Source: Clostridium sp. OF09-36
GTDB lineage: Bacteria > Bacillota > Clostridia > Lachnospirales > Lachnospiraceae
Direction of reading: 5' to 3'
Assembly (NCBI RefSeq): GCF_003481985.1
Contig: NZ_QUMD01000012.1
Span: 45,700-109,699, forward strand
DNA: 64,000 nucleotides
Part shown: positions 8,252 through 17,330 of the stretch, one piece after another
Layout: every line of letters begins with the position of its first letter
Numbering within the stretch: position 1 is the first letter of the stretch
Position numbers and translations under genes: made by a program
Notes under the pieces: model-generated
Seen by the model: the letters and a program-made list of their open reading frames with translations, nothing else
Databases searched by the model: none
What the model was told of the DNA's origin: nothing

Positions 8252-9616
8252 ATGCTGAATATGTTTGAAGTAATCGAAACCAACAATATGATCGAGCATG
8301 AGAAACTGGATGTTCGGACCATTACCATGGGAATCAGCCTGTTAGACTGCTGTGACGATGATCTGCAGGCCCTGAATGAGAAAATCTACAAGAAAATTAC
8401 CACCTACGCGAAAAATCTGGTTTCTACCGGAGAAGAGATTGCGCGGGATTTCGGTGTACCGATCGTAAATAAGCGCATCTCGGTAACACCGATCGCTCTG
8501 GTTGGCGGCTGCGCCTGCAAAAAGCCGGAGGATTTTGTGACCATTGCAAAAACACTGGATAAAGCGGCAAAAGAAGTTGGCGTCAACTTTATCGGCGGCT
8601 ACTCTGCACTGGTTTCCAAAGGTATGACCCCGGCTGAGGAAAACCTGATCCGATCCATTCCGCAGGCACTGGCGCAGACAGAGCGCGTGTGCAGCTCCAT
8701 TAATGTCGGCTCGACCAAGACCGGTTTAAACATGGATGCAGTGCGCCTGATGGGCGAGATCGTGAAAGAAACGGCCGAGGCAACCAGGGAAGATGACTCC
8801 CTGGGCTGCGCAAAGCTGGTCGTATTCTGCAATGCGCCAGACGATAACCCGTTCATGGCTGGCGCATTCCACGGTGTGACCGAGGCTGACGCGATCATCA
8901 ATGTCGGCGTCAGCGGTCCTGGCGTTGTAAAGGTAGCACTGGAAAAGGCACGTGGCGAGAACTTTGAAGTGCTCTGTGAGACCATCAAAAAGACGGCATT
9001 TAAGATTACCCGTGTCGGACAGCTGGTTGCACAGGAAGCTTCCAAGCGTCTTGGTGTTCCGTTTGGCATCATCGACCTTTCCCTGGCTCCGACCCCGGCG
9101 GTTGGTGACAGCGTTGCGGAAATCCTGGAGGAAATCGGTCTGGAGCGTGTAGGCGCACCGGGAACCACAGCAGCACTGGCGATGTTAAATGACCAGGTGA
9201 AAAAGGGCGGTGTCATGGCATCCTCCTATGTGGGAGGCTTAAGCGGTGCGTTTATCCCGGTCAGTGAGGACCAGGGCATGATCGATGCCGTATCCTTAGG
9301 TGCTTTAACGATTGAAAAGCTGGAGGCGATGACCTGTGTCTGCTCCGTAGGTCTTGACATGATCGCGATTCCGGGTGATACCCCGGCAACGACCATTGCA
9401 GGAATTATTGCAGATGAAGCAGCCATCGGCATGATCAACCAGAAGACTACTGCAGTCCGCCTGATCCCGGTCATCGGAAAGACTGTGGGCGATACGGTAG
9501 AGTTTGGCGGTCTTTTGGGCTATGCTCCGGTTATGCCGGTAAACAAATATTCCTGCGAGAAATTTGTAACCCGCGGTGGCCGTATCCCGGCTCCGATCCA
9601 CAGCTTTAAGAACTAA
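8252..9616 (+). CDS. UPF0210 / PFL family protein
   Basis: A 454-residue protein of the UPF0210 family (annotated PFL family from structural similarity to pyruvate formate-lyase barrels). It starts [23 protein letters not shown] and carries the conserved [22 protein letters not shown] and [11 protein letters not shown] blocks. No glycyl-radical motif of true pyruvate formate-lyase is visible and no activase gene is adjacent, so enzymatic pyruvate cleavage should not be assumed. The conserved pairing with the ACT gene 77 bp upstream suggests amino-acid-regulated activity. Function unknown. The reading frame is intact. Confidence 0.9.
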   Translation: MLNMFEVIETNNMIEHEKLDVRTITMGISLLDCCDDDLQALNEKIYKKITTYAKNLVSTGEEIARDFGVPIVNKRISVTPIALVGGCACKKPEDFVTIAKTLDKAAKEVGVNFIGGYSALVSKGMTPAEENLIRSIPQALAQTERVCSSINVGSTKTGLNMDAVRLMGEIVKETAEATREDDSLGCAKLVVFCNAPDDNPFMAGAFHGVTEADAIINVGVSGPGVVKVALEKARGENFEVLCETIKKTAFKITRVGQLVAQEASKRLGVPFGIIDLSLAPTPAVGDSVAEILEEIGLERVGAPGTTAALAMLNDQVKKGGVMASSYVGGLSGAFIPVSEDQGMIDAVSLGALTIEKLEAMTCVCSVGLDMIAIPGDTPATTIAGIIADEAAIGMINQKTTAVRLIPVIGKTVGDTVEFGGLLGYAPVMPVNKYSCEKFVTRGGRIPAPIHSFKN

Positions 9617-9699
9617 TAACAGAACCTGTCTATAACTGCAGGTGATTGACCTTGTGTGTGAGCAGCACCGGCTGCAGAAACATGGAATGATTTAAAATT

Positions 9700-11034
9700 A
9701 TGGCAAAAGAAACGTTAACGTCCATGCTGGACTATTTTATCAATGAACGGCTGAACCAGCTTGTCTTAAGCAATCCGGCCGAAAAAGATCATCTGCAGAA
9801 AGTAAAAGTGCGCCCTATGCTCATAAGGGGCGCACTGGTCTTTCAGGCAGAAGAATTTACGAAGACCCAGGCATTTCACAAAAACCTGGGTGCACAAGAA
9901 CTGAAAAGCTATTTAAGCGACATGCTTTCCGGCACCTTTAAACAGGCGGAAGTTTTGTCGGAACTGGGAAGCGCTACGGTACTGGTCAGCAAAAAAGGCA
10001 CCATGACTGTGAAAACCAGAAAGAATCCTCCGGTAAAGATGCAGGCAGGAGAAACAAAGCTGCAGGCAGAAAAGGCGGCGCTGCAGTCCGGAGAACAGAA
10101 GATACAGGCCGGAGAGGCGAATGGCAAGCCAGAAGAGAGGAAGGCCAAAGCGGGAAATGCCAAGACCAAGCCGTCAGCTGCGAGCCTTCCGTCCGAACTG
10201 CTCGAAAAACTGCAGCACAACCGCCAGAAACGGTATGTGATCCCGGAGGGACATCCTGTACCGTTTTTGGTCGATCTTGGCGTGCAGACGCAGGACGGAA
10301 GGATCGTAAAAAGCCGTTATGATAAATTCCGCCAGATCAACCGGTTCCTGGAGTTTATCGAGGATATCCTGCCAAAGCTGGATAAGACCAGGGAAAATGT
10401 CATCATCGATTTTGGATGCGGAAAGTCCTACCTGACCTTTGCCATGTATTACTATCTGCATGAGATGAAGGGGTATCCGATCCGCATCATCGGACTGGAT
10501 TTGAAAAAAGATGTCATCAGCCACTGCGGCAAGCTGGCAGAGCATTATGGGTATGACAATCTGAAGTTTTACCACGGCGACATTGCTTCCTATGAAGGAG
10601 TGGACCATGTCGATATGGTTGTGACCCTGCATGCGTGTGACACTGCAACTGATTATGCACTGGAGAAGGCCGTGCGCTGGGGCGCAAAGGTGATCCTGTC
10701 GGTGCCGTGCTGTCAGCATGAGCTGAATAAGCAGATGAAAAATGATCTGATGGAGCCGGTGCTGCATTACGGACTCATCAAAGAGCGGATGGCTGCACTT
10801 TATACCGATGCACTCCGTGCCGAGCTGTTAGAGCAGCAGGGTTACCGTACCCAGATCCTGGAATTTATCGATATGGAACACACGCCGAAGAATATCCTTC
10901 TGCGGGCTGTGTATGAGGGAAAACCAAAGCACAATGAGAAGGAGATTCAGCAGATCCTGGAGTTTTTGCAGATTGAGCCGACGTTGTATCAAATTCTTGG
11001 CAAGGATAAGAACGAAAAGGCTGATGAAAGCTAA
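9700..11034 (+). CDS. SAM-dependent methyltransferase (Methyltransf_32 type) with low-complexity insert
   Basis: A 444-residue protein. Residues of about 225-390 form a Rossmann methyltransferase: SAM loop IIDFGCGKSYLTF near residues 233-245, IIGLDLKKDVI as the acidic second motif, and VVTLHACDTATDYAL followed by SVPCCQHEL, a pattern shared with the METTL25/GSTCD-like Methyltransf_32 family. The first 110 residues form a separate domain of unknown role. Between them, about residues 110-165, is a lysine/glutamine/alanine-rich repeat (QAGETKLQAEKAALQSGEQ and variants) that looks like a flexible linker. Substrate unknown, perhaps RNA. Its ribosome site is weak. Confidence 0.8.
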   Translation: MAKETLTSMLDYFINERLNQLVLSNPAEKDHLQKVKVRPMLIRGALVFQAEEFTKTQAFHKNLGAQELKSYLSDMLSGTFKQAEVLSELGSATVLVSKKGTMTVKTRKNPPVKMQAGETKLQAEKAALQSGEQKIQAGEANGKPEERKAKAGNAKTKPSAASLPSELLEKLQHNRQKRYVIPEGHPVPFLVDLGVQTQDGRIVKSRYDKFRQINRFLEFIEDILPKLDKTRENVIIDFGCGKSYLTFAMYYYLHEMKGYPIRIIGLDLKKDVISHCGKLAEHYGYDNLKFYHGDIASYEGVDHVDMVVTLHACDTATDYALEKAVRWGAKVILSVPCCQHELNKQMKNDLMEPVLHYGLIKERMAALYTDALRAELLEQQGYRTQILEFIDMEHTPKNILLRAVYEGKPKHNEKEIQQILEFLQIEPTLYQILGKDKNEKADES

Positions 11035-11057
11035 AAATAAACGATAACAATAAAGTG

Positions 11058-11095
11058 AAAAATCCGCTGCGGTTATGGGACTGCGACGGATTTTT
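11058..11095. terminator. Bidirectional terminator between the methyltransferase gene and tmcAL
   Basis: AAAAATCCG (11058-11066) and CGGATTTTT (11087-11095) pair as the base of an imperfect stem lying between convergent genes. A and T tracts on both sides let it act in either direction. Confidence 0.75.
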
Positions 11096-11099
11096 CATT

Positions 11100-12389
11100 T
11101 TACACGATGATCACCGATTTTGTGTATTCGTTGCGGATATGACGCCCTTTGCCAGCCAGAATTGCCTGATAAAGATGGGACGCAAAGAAGTCCGTTTCTA
11201 AAATGTCCAGGGCATCCGGTGTGAGAAGCTTCCCAGCATCGGCAGTTTTGGTGATCAGCGGAATCTGGCTCTTTTCGCGCAGGTGGGACAGAAGCAAAGC
11301 AGAGGACTTTTGGAACCCCAGAATGCGGGCGTACGGCGCGTAATCCAGTGCGCGTGCATGAAAAACCTGTTCGCTGGTAATGCCAAGGAGCAGATGCAGC
11401 AGCGCCCGGCTGATACGGGTGTAGGTGTAGCCTTTTGTTTTTAAATGGTCGATCCGTTCTGTGCAGGAAGCAAACTGCAATGTCTGCTTTGCGAGGCGTG
11501 AAGCCAGCTCCGGGGACAGATCTGAAAACGTACTGAACCCTTTTTGTTCCTGCGTCAGGGAGAGAAGACGGAAATTCAAAAGCGTTGTCAGATCATCCGG
11601 AAAGACCGGGGTGTCCAGTGCGCCTTCGGAAATGAGGGCAGAGAGGGTGGTAGCAGGGATCTGGGAACGGAGTTTCTCTGTGATGGCGTCTGAATCAAAG
11701 CCGTTGTTCTGGATCAGGCTTCGGATGGCAGAGGCAGATGCGAAAAATTTATTTTCAGATACGCTGCGAAATGATTCCTCCTGCTCCAGCCGTGTGTCGT
11801 GATATCCTGCACCCTGTCTCTGTATGGTGACCGGTGTGACCGGGCTGCTGCGTTTCTTCAATGCCTTTAAATACTCGATCGCGAGGATGTTATTGGGGGA
11901 GGAAAGAAGCGCGGCAAGCTCTGGGTCTTTGGTGTATTCGGTTGTGGCAAGACTGCGGGCTGTGGGGTAAGTTTCTCCTTTTTTCAGATGCTCTTTCAAA
12001 CGTATTTTCCATGCTTCCGGTTCCTTGACCAGAATTTCTGCAGCTTTTTGCAGTTTCTTTAAATCGCCGGATTCGCTTCCGAAACAAAGCAGATCGACAC
12101 CAAGCTTCTCCAACAGTGCCACGCCGCAGGAAGAAAAATCCTCCGCACTGGAGGTGGCAAACAGGACCGGCAGTTCCACGACTAAGTCCGCGCCGCCGCA
12201 TAAAGCCATGCGGGTACGGGTATATTTATCAAAGATGGCAGGTTCTCCCCGCTGGACAAAATCCCCGCTCATGGCAACGACCACATAGTCTGCACCGGTC
12301 AGGCGGCGAAGCTCCTGGATCTGGTAATGGTGACCGTTGTGGAATGGGTTATATTCGGCAATGATGCCTGCTGTTTTGATTGGGGACAT
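11100..12389 (-). CDS. tmcAL: tRNA(Met) cytidine acetate ligase
   Basis: TmcAL activates acetate with ATP to form acetyladenylate and acetylates the wobble cytidine (C34) of elongator tRNA-Met. The 429-residue protein shows the nucleotidyltransferase signature YNPFHNGH at residues 13-20, followed by VVVAMSGDFVQRGEP and ADLVVELPVLFATSSAEDF, all diagnostic of this family (formerly DUF795). AAAGGAT lies before the ATG. It is transcribed away from pta, which is convenient since both use acetate or acetyl phosphate chemistry, but no common regulation is visible. Confidence 0.92.
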   Translation of the reverse strand: MSPIKTAGIIAEYNPFHNGHHYQIQELRRLTGADYVVVAMSGDFVQRGEPAIFDKYTRTRMALCGGADLVVELPVLFATSSAEDFSSCGVALLEKLGVDLLCFGSESGDLKKLQKAAEILVKEPEAWKIRLKEHLKKGETYPTARSLATTEYTKDPELAALLSSPNNILAIEYLKALKKRSSPVTPVTIQRQGAGYHDTRLEQEESFRSVSENKFFASASAIRSLIQNNGFDSDAITEKLRSQIPATTLSALISEGALDTPVFPDDLTTLLNFRLLSLTQEQKGFSTFSDLSPELASRLAKQTLQFASCTERIDHLKTKGYTYTRISRALLHLLLGITSEQVFHARALDYAPYARILGFQKSSALLLSHLREKSQIPLITKTADAGKLLTPDALDILETDFFASHLYQAILAGKGRHIRNEYTKSVIIV

Positions 12390-12562
12390 GACTTCAGAAT
12401 CCTTTCTGTTTTATGGAGAAATTGTTCTACCGGTTAATACAAGCAATCATATCATAAGCCACTCCGATCTGCAACGGATGCAGATTCAGGTTTTTGAGAA
12501 GGACTTTGGAAAAATCCCCTTTCATTGTTTTACAAAAAGTGCAAAAAAATACAAAATACAGC

Positions 12563-12592
12563 TTGTCTTTTGCTTTTTAATCCGTATATAAT
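12563..12592 (+). promoter_or_regulatory. Sigma-A promoter of pta-ackA
   Basis: TTGTCT (12563-12568), 18-bp spacer, consensus TATAAT (12587-12592). The start codon of pta is 38 bp downstream. The region upstream is very A-rich, which may act as an UP element. Confidence 0.75.
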
Positions 12593-12629
12593 AAGACTAT
12601 ATGCATTAAATCATGAAAGGGGTATTATT

Positions 12630-13625
12630 ATGGGATTTATTGATGTAATCAAAGCCAAAGCAAAGGCAGATAAAAAAACAATCGTACTGCCTGAGTCCAT
12701 GGACCGCAGAACCTGGGTCGCTGCAGAGAAGATTCTGAAAGAGGGTCTTGCAAACCTTGTTATCATCGGTACTCCGGAGGATATCGGCGCTCACAGCGAG
12801 GGACTGGATGTATCCGGTGCTACGATCATCAATCCGCAGACTTACGAGAAGACACAGGAGTATATCGACCTGTTCGTTGAGCTGAGAAAGTCCAAAGGCA
12901 TGACTCCTGAGAAAGCAAAAGAGACCATCTTAAGCGATTACGCTTACTATGGCTGCCTTATGATCAAGAATGGCGATGCTGACGGTATGGTTTCCGGTGC
13001 TTGCCACTCTACCGCAAACACCCTTCGTCCGTGCCTGCAGGTGATCAAGACCAAACCGGGCACCAAGCTGGTATCCGCATTCTTCTTAATGGAAGTTCCG
13101 GACTGCGATCTTGGCAGCAACGGTACTTTCGTATTTGCAGACTGTGGTCTGAACCAGAATCCGAATCCGGAAGAGTTAGCAGCAATCGCAGTATCTTCTG
13201 CAGAGAGCTTCAAGATGCTGACCGGCGAGGAGCCGAAGGTTGCTATGCTGTCCCATTCTTCCAAGGGTTCCGCAAAGCATGCAGATGTTGACAAAGTTGT
13301 AGAGGCTACCAAGCTGGCTAAGGAGATGGCTCCGGAGCTTGCACTGGACGGCGAGCTTCAGCTTGATGCAGCAATCGTTCCGGAAGTTGGCGCTTCCAAA
13401 GCTCCAGACAGCAAGGTTGCAGGTCATGCAAACGTTCTGGTATTCCCGGATCTGGATGCAGGAAACATCGGCTACAAGCTGGTTCAGAGACTTGGCAAGG
13501 CAGAGGCTTATGGCCCGATGTGCCAGGGTATTGCAAAGCCGGTTAACGATCTGTCCAGAGGCTGCTCTGCTGACGATATCGTAGGCGTTGTTGCAATCAC
13601 TGCAGTACAGTGCCAGAACCAGTAA
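12630..13625 (+). CDS. pta: Phosphate acetyltransferase
   Basis: Pta converts acetyl-CoA and phosphate to acetyl phosphate and CoA in the cytosol, the first step of ATP-yielding acetate formation. The 331-residue protein starts MGFIDVIKAKAKADKKTIVLPE and shows the family blocks GDADGMVSGACHST, LSHSSKGSAKH and LVFPDLDAGNIGYKLVQR. It is the short form without the N-terminal DRTGG regulatory domains. Start chosen at ATG 12630 after AAAGGGG. Codon use is strongly biased to a small set, as expected for a highly expressed gene. It is followed 33 bp later by ackA. Confidence 0.97.
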   Translation: MGFIDVIKAKAKADKKTIVLPESMDRRTWVAAEKILKEGLANLVIIGTPEDIGAHSEGLDVSGATIINPQTYEKTQEYIDLFVELRKSKGMTPEKAKETILSDYAYYGCLMIKNGDADGMVSGACHSTANTLRPCLQVIKTKPGTKLVSAFFLMEVPDCDLGSNGTFVFADCGLNQNPNPEELAAIAVSSAESFKMLTGEEPKVAMLSHSSKGSAKHADVDKVVEATKLAKEMAPELALDGELQLDAAIVPEVGASKAPDSKVAGHANVLVFPDLDAGNIGYKLVQRLGKAEAYGPMCQGIAKPVNDLSRGCSADDIVGVVAITAVQCQNQ

Positions 13626-13658
13626 TTTAAGTTAAGTATTATAGGAGAATATCACATT

Positions 13659-14858
13659 ATGAAGATTTTAGTTATCAACTGCGGAAGCTCTTCCTTAAAG
13701 TACCAGCTGATCGACATGACCGATGAGAGCGTAATCGCAAAAGGTCTGTGCGAGAGAATCGGTATCGAGGGCTCCAAGCTTACCCATCAGCCGGCTGGCA
13801 AGGACAAATATGTCGTAGAGAAAGACATGCCGACCCACACAGTAGCAATCGAGATGGTTATGGAAGCTCTTCAGGATGCCGAGCACGGTGTAATCAAGAG
13901 CACCGATGAGATCGCAGCAATCGGTCACCGCGTACTGCACGCTGGTACCAAGTACAGCGAGTCCATCGTTGTAAACGATGACGTTAAGAAAGTAATCCGT
14001 GAGTGCTTTGATCTTGGACCGCTGCATAACCCGGCTAACTTAATGGGTATCGAGGCAGCTGAGGCAGCTATGCCGGGCAAGCCAAACGTAGCAGTATGGG
14101 ATACCGGATTTGGTATGGCTATGCCGGAGAAGGCTTATCTGTACGCAATCCCGCACGAGTACTATGAGAAATACAGCATCCGTCGTTACGGTTTCCACGG
14201 CACCAGCCATATGTTCGTATCTGGCGAGGCTATCAAGTTCGGCGGACTGGATCCGAAGAATGCAAAGGTTATCGTTTGCCACTTAGGAAACGGCGCAAGC
14301 GTATCTGCTTCCATCGGCGGCAAGTGCGTAGATACCAGTATGGGTCTTACTCCTCTTGAGGGTCTGATCATGGGTACCAGAAGTGGTGACATCGATCCGG
14401 CTGTTGTACAGTTCATCTGCAACAAAGAGGGCAAGGACGTCAACGAGGTATTAAACATCCTCAACAAGAAGTCTGGTGTACTTGGCATGAGCGGCGGCAT
14501 CTCCAGCGACTTCCGTGATATCGAGAAGGCAAGGGAAGAGGGCAACCACTTAGCAGCAGTAGCTCTGGATGCATTCGTTTACCGTGTAGCAAAATACATC
14601 GGTGCTTACACCGCAGCAATGAACGGCGTAGATGCAATCGCATTCACCGCAGGTGTTGGCGAGAACGATAAGGCAGGCAGAAAGGCTATCTGCGAGTACT
14701 TAGGCTACCTTGGCGTGAAGATCGATGACCAGGCTAACGATGTAAGAGGAAAGAACGCTGTTATTTCCGCAGCAGATTCCAAAGTCAAAGTAATGCTGAT
14801 CCCGACCAACGAAGAGCTTGCAATCGCAAGAGAGACCAAGAGACTGGTAGAGGCATAA
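13659..14858 (+). CDS. ackA: Acetate kinase
   Basis: AckA transfers the phosphate of acetyl phosphate to ADP, giving acetate and ATP. The 399-residue protein has the ASKHA-fold phosphate loop NCGSSSLKYQL at residues 6-16, the acetokinase signature RRYGFHGTSH, and HLGNGASVSA for adenosine binding. The pair with pta is the standard acetate branch of fermentation. TAGGAG lies upstream. Codon use matches pta, suggesting high expression of both. No clear terminator follows before the next promoter. Confidence 0.98.
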   Translation: MKILVINCGSSSLKYQLIDMTDESVIAKGLCERIGIEGSKLTHQPAGKDKYVVEKDMPTHTVAIEMVMEALQDAEHGVIKSTDEIAAIGHRVLHAGTKYSESIVVNDDVKKVIRECFDLGPLHNPANLMGIEAAEAAMPGKPNVAVWDTGFGMAMPEKAYLYAIPHEYYEKYSIRRYGFHGTSHMFVSGEAIKFGGLDPKNAKVIVCHLGNGASVSASIGGKCVDTSMGLTPLEGLIMGTRSGDIDPAVVQFICNKEGKDVNEVLNILNKKSGVLGMSGGISSDFRDIEKAREEGNHLAAVALDAFVYRVAKYIGAYTAAMNGVDAIAFTAGVGENDKAGRKAICEYLGYLGVKIDDQANDVRGKNAVISAADSKVKVMLIPTNEELAIARETKRLVEA

Positions 14859-14887
14859 TTTGGTTTTTGAAAAAATTAAAATATTTG

Positions 14888-14916
14888 TTGACAAAGCCGA
14901 CGCACCTGTGTATAAT
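14888..14916 (+). promoter_or_regulatory. Consensus sigma-A promoter of yceD-rpmF
   Basis: Perfect TTGACA (14888-14893) and TATAAT (14911-14916) with a 17-bp spacer. The transcript start would be about 14,923, close to the ATG at 14944, giving a leader of only about 20 nt. A perfect palindrome covers the -10 box. Confidence 0.92.
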
Positions 14917-14928
14917 TACACAGGTGCG
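14901..14928. promoter_or_regulatory. 28-bp perfect palindrome over the -10 box (candidate operator)
   Basis: Arms CGCACCTGTGTA (14901-14912) and TACACAGGTGCG (14917-14928) are exact inverted copies around TAAT. Because transcription should begin inside the right arm, the full hairpin cannot form in RNA, so a DNA-binding dimer is the more likely user. It does not match the Bacillus FapR or LexA boxes that I know. Confidence 0.7.
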
Positions 14929-14943
14929 TATTAGGAGACTAAT

Positions 14944-15471
14944 ATGCTTATTAATTTGACAGAGCTGTTTTCCGTAGACGGAAAAGAGAAAGACTATACG
15001 TGCGATATCGATATAAACCAGCTTTGCACCAGCAAGGATGCATACGACATCGTATCCCGCAGTCCGGTTCAGCTGCATATCCACAATCTTGGTGATAAGA
15101 AGCTTCTTCTCACCGGCAACGCGCAGGTAACCCTGCAGATGCCATGTGACAGATGCTTGGAGCCAGTCGACATTCCTTTTGAACTGGAACTCGACGAAGA
15201 ACTGGATATGACAAAGACCGAAAGCGAGCGTACAGAAGATCTCGATGAACAGCCCTATGTAAGCGGCTATAATCTGGATGTAGACCGGTTGCTCAGTAAC
15301 GAACTATTGCTTAATCTGCCTATGAAGGTATTATGCAGGGAAGACTGCAAAGGAATTTGCAATAGATGTGGTGCGAATCTTAATCACACGGAATGTTCCT
15401 GTGACCGGAGTTCGCCTGACCCAAGAATGTCAGTAATCCAGGATTTATTTCAAAAGTTTAAGGAGGTGTAA
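14944..15471 (+). CDS. yceD: YceD family (DUF177) protein
   Basis: A 175-residue protein of the DUF177 family, which in bacteria and plastids precedes rpmF and is needed for 23S rRNA accumulation in plants. The core MPCDRCLEPVDIPFELELDEE carries the family C-x-x-C. The C-terminus has a second cysteine cluster, CREDCKGICNRCGANLN then CSC, which probably binds zinc. The gene stops three bases before the ATG of rpmF and shares its promoter. The exact molecular role is not established. Confidence 0.9.
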   Translation: MLINLTELFSVDGKEKDYTCDIDINQLCTSKDAYDIVSRSPVQLHIHNLGDKKLLLTGNAQVTLQMPCDRCLEPVDIPFELELDEELDMTKTESERTEDLDEQPYVSGYNLDVDRLLSNELLLNLPMKVLCREDCKGICNRCGANLNHTECSCDRSSPDPRMSVIQDLFQKFKEV

Positions 15472-15474
15472 ACC

Positions 15475-15657
15475 ATGTCTATCTGCCCAAAGAATAAATC
15501 TTCCAAAGCAAGACGTGACAAACGTAGAGCTAACTGGAAAATGAGCGCTATGAATTTAGTAAAGTGCAGCAAGTGCGGCGCTCTGATGATGCCTCACAGA
15601 GTCTGCAAGGCTTGTGGTTCTTACAACAAGAAAGAGATCGTTTCTGTAGAGAACTAA
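15475..15657 (+). CDS. rpmF: 50S ribosomal protein L32
   Basis: A 60-residue basic protein of the large ribosomal subunit. The start MSICPKNKSSKARRDKRRANW is typical, and two CxxC pairs (CSKCG and CKACGSYN) make the zinc-ribbon form of L32. AAGGAGG sits across the yceD stop codon, so translation is probably coupled. A strong terminator follows directly, so this two-gene unit is separated from plsX. Confidence 0.97.
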   Translation: MSICPKNKSSKARRDKRRANWKMSAMNLVKCSKCGALMMPHRVCKACGSYNKKEIVSVEN

Positions 15658-15677
15658 TTAGAAATGGCTTAGAATCA

Positions 15678-15708
15678 AGGATTGAACAGTTTTGTTCAGT
15701 CCTTTTTT
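15678..15708 (+). terminator. Rho-independent terminator after rpmF
   Basis: AGGATTGAAC / GTTCAGTCCT stem (one G-T pair), loop AGTTTT, then TTTTTT. Confidence 0.88.
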
Positions 15709-15724
15709 CATTTTTAAAGCGTTT

Positions 15725-15745
15725 GTAACCCAATCGTAACCCAAT
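15725..15745. repeat. Two tandem copies of an 11-bp unit (GTAACCCAAT plus one base)
   Basis: GTAACCCAAT occurs at 15725-15734 and again at 15736-15745 in the spacer between rpmF and plsX. It is followed by AATTC...GAATT. No gene is seen between 15,709 and 15,951. Confidence 0.5.
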
Positions 15746-15876
15746 TCAAATGGGGATATGTGAATTGGAAGGTTTCAAAAATCAGATCCGGTGCACCGCA
15801 GCAGCCGCGGTCGGTTAGCTTATCTGGATCACAAATAACTGATATATCCACATGCGAAGAGTAATGAAAAATCATA

Positions 15877-15905
15877 TTGATTTATAGAATGGAATCTAGT
15901 ATATT
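15877..15905 (+). promoter_or_regulatory. Sigma-A promoter of the plsX cluster
   Basis: TTGATT (15877-15882), 17-bp spacer, TATATT (15900-15905). The spacer holds the small inverted pair TAGA/TCTA, which might be a repressor site. Confidence 0.6.
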
Positions 15906-15951
15906 TAATTACGAAATCAGTTTTTTAGCTGATGAAAAAAGGAGAAGTCAT

Positions 15952-16977
15952 ATGATTCATGTAGCTGTGGATGCTATGGGCGGTGACAATGCCCCGGGCG
16001 AGATTGTAAAAGGAGCCGTTCAGGCTGTCAATAAACGAAGCGACATTCATGTTCTTTTGGTCGGACAGGAAGAAGCGGTAAAAAAAGAACTTGCTTCCCA
16101 TACCTACCCGAAGGAGCAGATCACTCTGGTACAGGCTTCGGAAGTGATCGAGACGGAGGAGCCGCCGGTTAATGCAATTCGAAAAAAGAAGGATTCTTCC
16201 ATTGTTGTTGGAATGAACCTGGTGAAGAACGGAGAGGCAGACGCGTTTGTATCAGCGGGCAGTTCCGGTGCCGTTCTGGTAGGCGGCCAGGTGCTGGTAG
16301 GCCGTATCAAGGGTGTGGAGCGTCCGCCGTTTGGTGCGCTGATCCCAACGGAAAAGGGCGTATCCCTGTTGCTTGACTGCGGCGCGAACGTTGATTCCAG
16401 ACCATCCCATCTGGTTCAGTTTGCACGTATGGGTTCTATTTATATGGAGCATGTAATAGGTATTAGCAAGCCGAGAGTTGGCATTGTGAATATCGGTGCA
16501 GAAGAGGAAAAGGGCAATGCCCTGGTAAAGGAAACCTTCCCGCTTTTAAAGGAGTGCAAGGATATCAACTTTACCGGAAGTATCGAGGCGCGGGAGATCC
16601 CGCATGGCGGAGCCGATGTCATCGTCTGCGAGGCCTTCACGGGCAATGTTATTTTAAAGCTTTATGAAGGGACCGGAGCAGCGCTGATCTCTATGGTTAA
16701 GAAGGGCATGATGAGCAGCCTGCGCAGCAAGATTGGTGCGCTGTTAGTAAAACCGGCGCTGAAGGAAACTCTGAAAGCGTTTGATGCAAGCCAGTATGGC
16801 GGTGCACCGATGCTTGGACTGAAAGGTCTGGTAGTTAAGACGCACGGAAGCTCCAAGGCAACCGAGGTCTGCAATTCGATCATTCAGTGTGTGACCTTCA
16901 AAGAGCAGCAGATCAACGAAAAGATCAAGGAATGTCTGGACCGCGAGGCACAGAGCGAGAAAAATGCAGAAGCGTAA
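15952..16977 (+). CDS. plsX: Phosphate acyltransferase PlsX
   Basis: PlsX makes acyl phosphate from acyl-ACP and phosphate, starting glycerophospholipid synthesis together with PlsY (encoded at 40019). The 341-residue protein starts MIHVAVDAMGGDNAPGEIVKG, the family hallmark, and carries ADAFVSAGSSGAVLVGG and the C-terminal HGSSKA. Start chosen at ATG 15952, which has AAAGGAG upstream. The open frame extends 25 codons further but without support. It is a peripheral membrane enzyme in the family. Next genes are acpP, rnc and smc, the usual Firmicutes order. Confidence 0.96.
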   Translation: MIHVAVDAMGGDNAPGEIVKGAVQAVNKRSDIHVLLVGQEEAVKKELASHTYPKEQITLVQASEVIETEEPPVNAIRKKKDSSIVVGMNLVKNGEADAFVSAGSSGAVLVGGQVLVGRIKGVERPPFGALIPTEKGVSLLLDCGANVDSRPSHLVQFARMGSIYMEHVIGISKPRVGIVNIGAEEEKGNALVKETFPLLKECKDINFTGSIEAREIPHGGADVIVCEAFTGNVILKLYEGTGAALISMVKKGMMSSLRSKIGALLVKPALKETLKAFDASQYGGAPMLGLKGLVVKTHGSSKATEVCNSIIQCVTFKEQQINEKIKECLDREAQSEKNAEA

Positions 16978-17077
16978 AAATAAAGCAGCGCTGTCATGAC
17001 AGAAACAAATTCAGTAAGTAAACAGTCCGGGCTTCGGGCAGTTACAATAAAAATTAAGAAAAGTTAGGAGAGGAATT

Positions 17078-17308
17078 ATGGAGTTTGAGAAGTTACAGAA
17101 CATCATTGCAGAGGTATTAAACATTGAGCCGGATGAGATTACCATGGATACCACATTCGTAGAGGATCTTGGTGCAGATTCCCTGGATATCTTCCAGATC
17201 ATCATGGGTATCGAGGAAGAGTTCGACATCGAGATCCCGACTGAGGTTGCAGAGCAGATCGTCAGCGTTTCCGATGCGATCGAGCAGATTAAAAACGCAC
17301 TGAATTAA
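17078..17308 (+). CDS. acpP: Acyl carrier protein
   Basis: A 76-residue acidic protein that carries growing fatty acyl chains on a 4'-phosphopantetheine attached to Ser35 in the [10 protein letters not shown] motif. AGGAGAGG precedes the ATG. It lies 100 bp after plsX, whose substrate is acyl-ACP, so the pair links fatty-acid and phospholipid synthesis. The usual fab genes are not next to it in this window. Confidence 0.97.
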   Translation: MEFEKLQNIIAEVLNIEPDEITMDTTFVEDLGADSLDIFQIIMGIEEEFDIEIPTEVAEQIVSVSDAIEQIKNALN

Positions 17309-17330
17309 TTAATATAATAAAATGAAGGAT

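Noticed and set aside
8252..9616. Functional pyruvate formate-lyase
   Set aside because: Despite the PFL family label, no glycyl-radical motif or activating enzyme is present.
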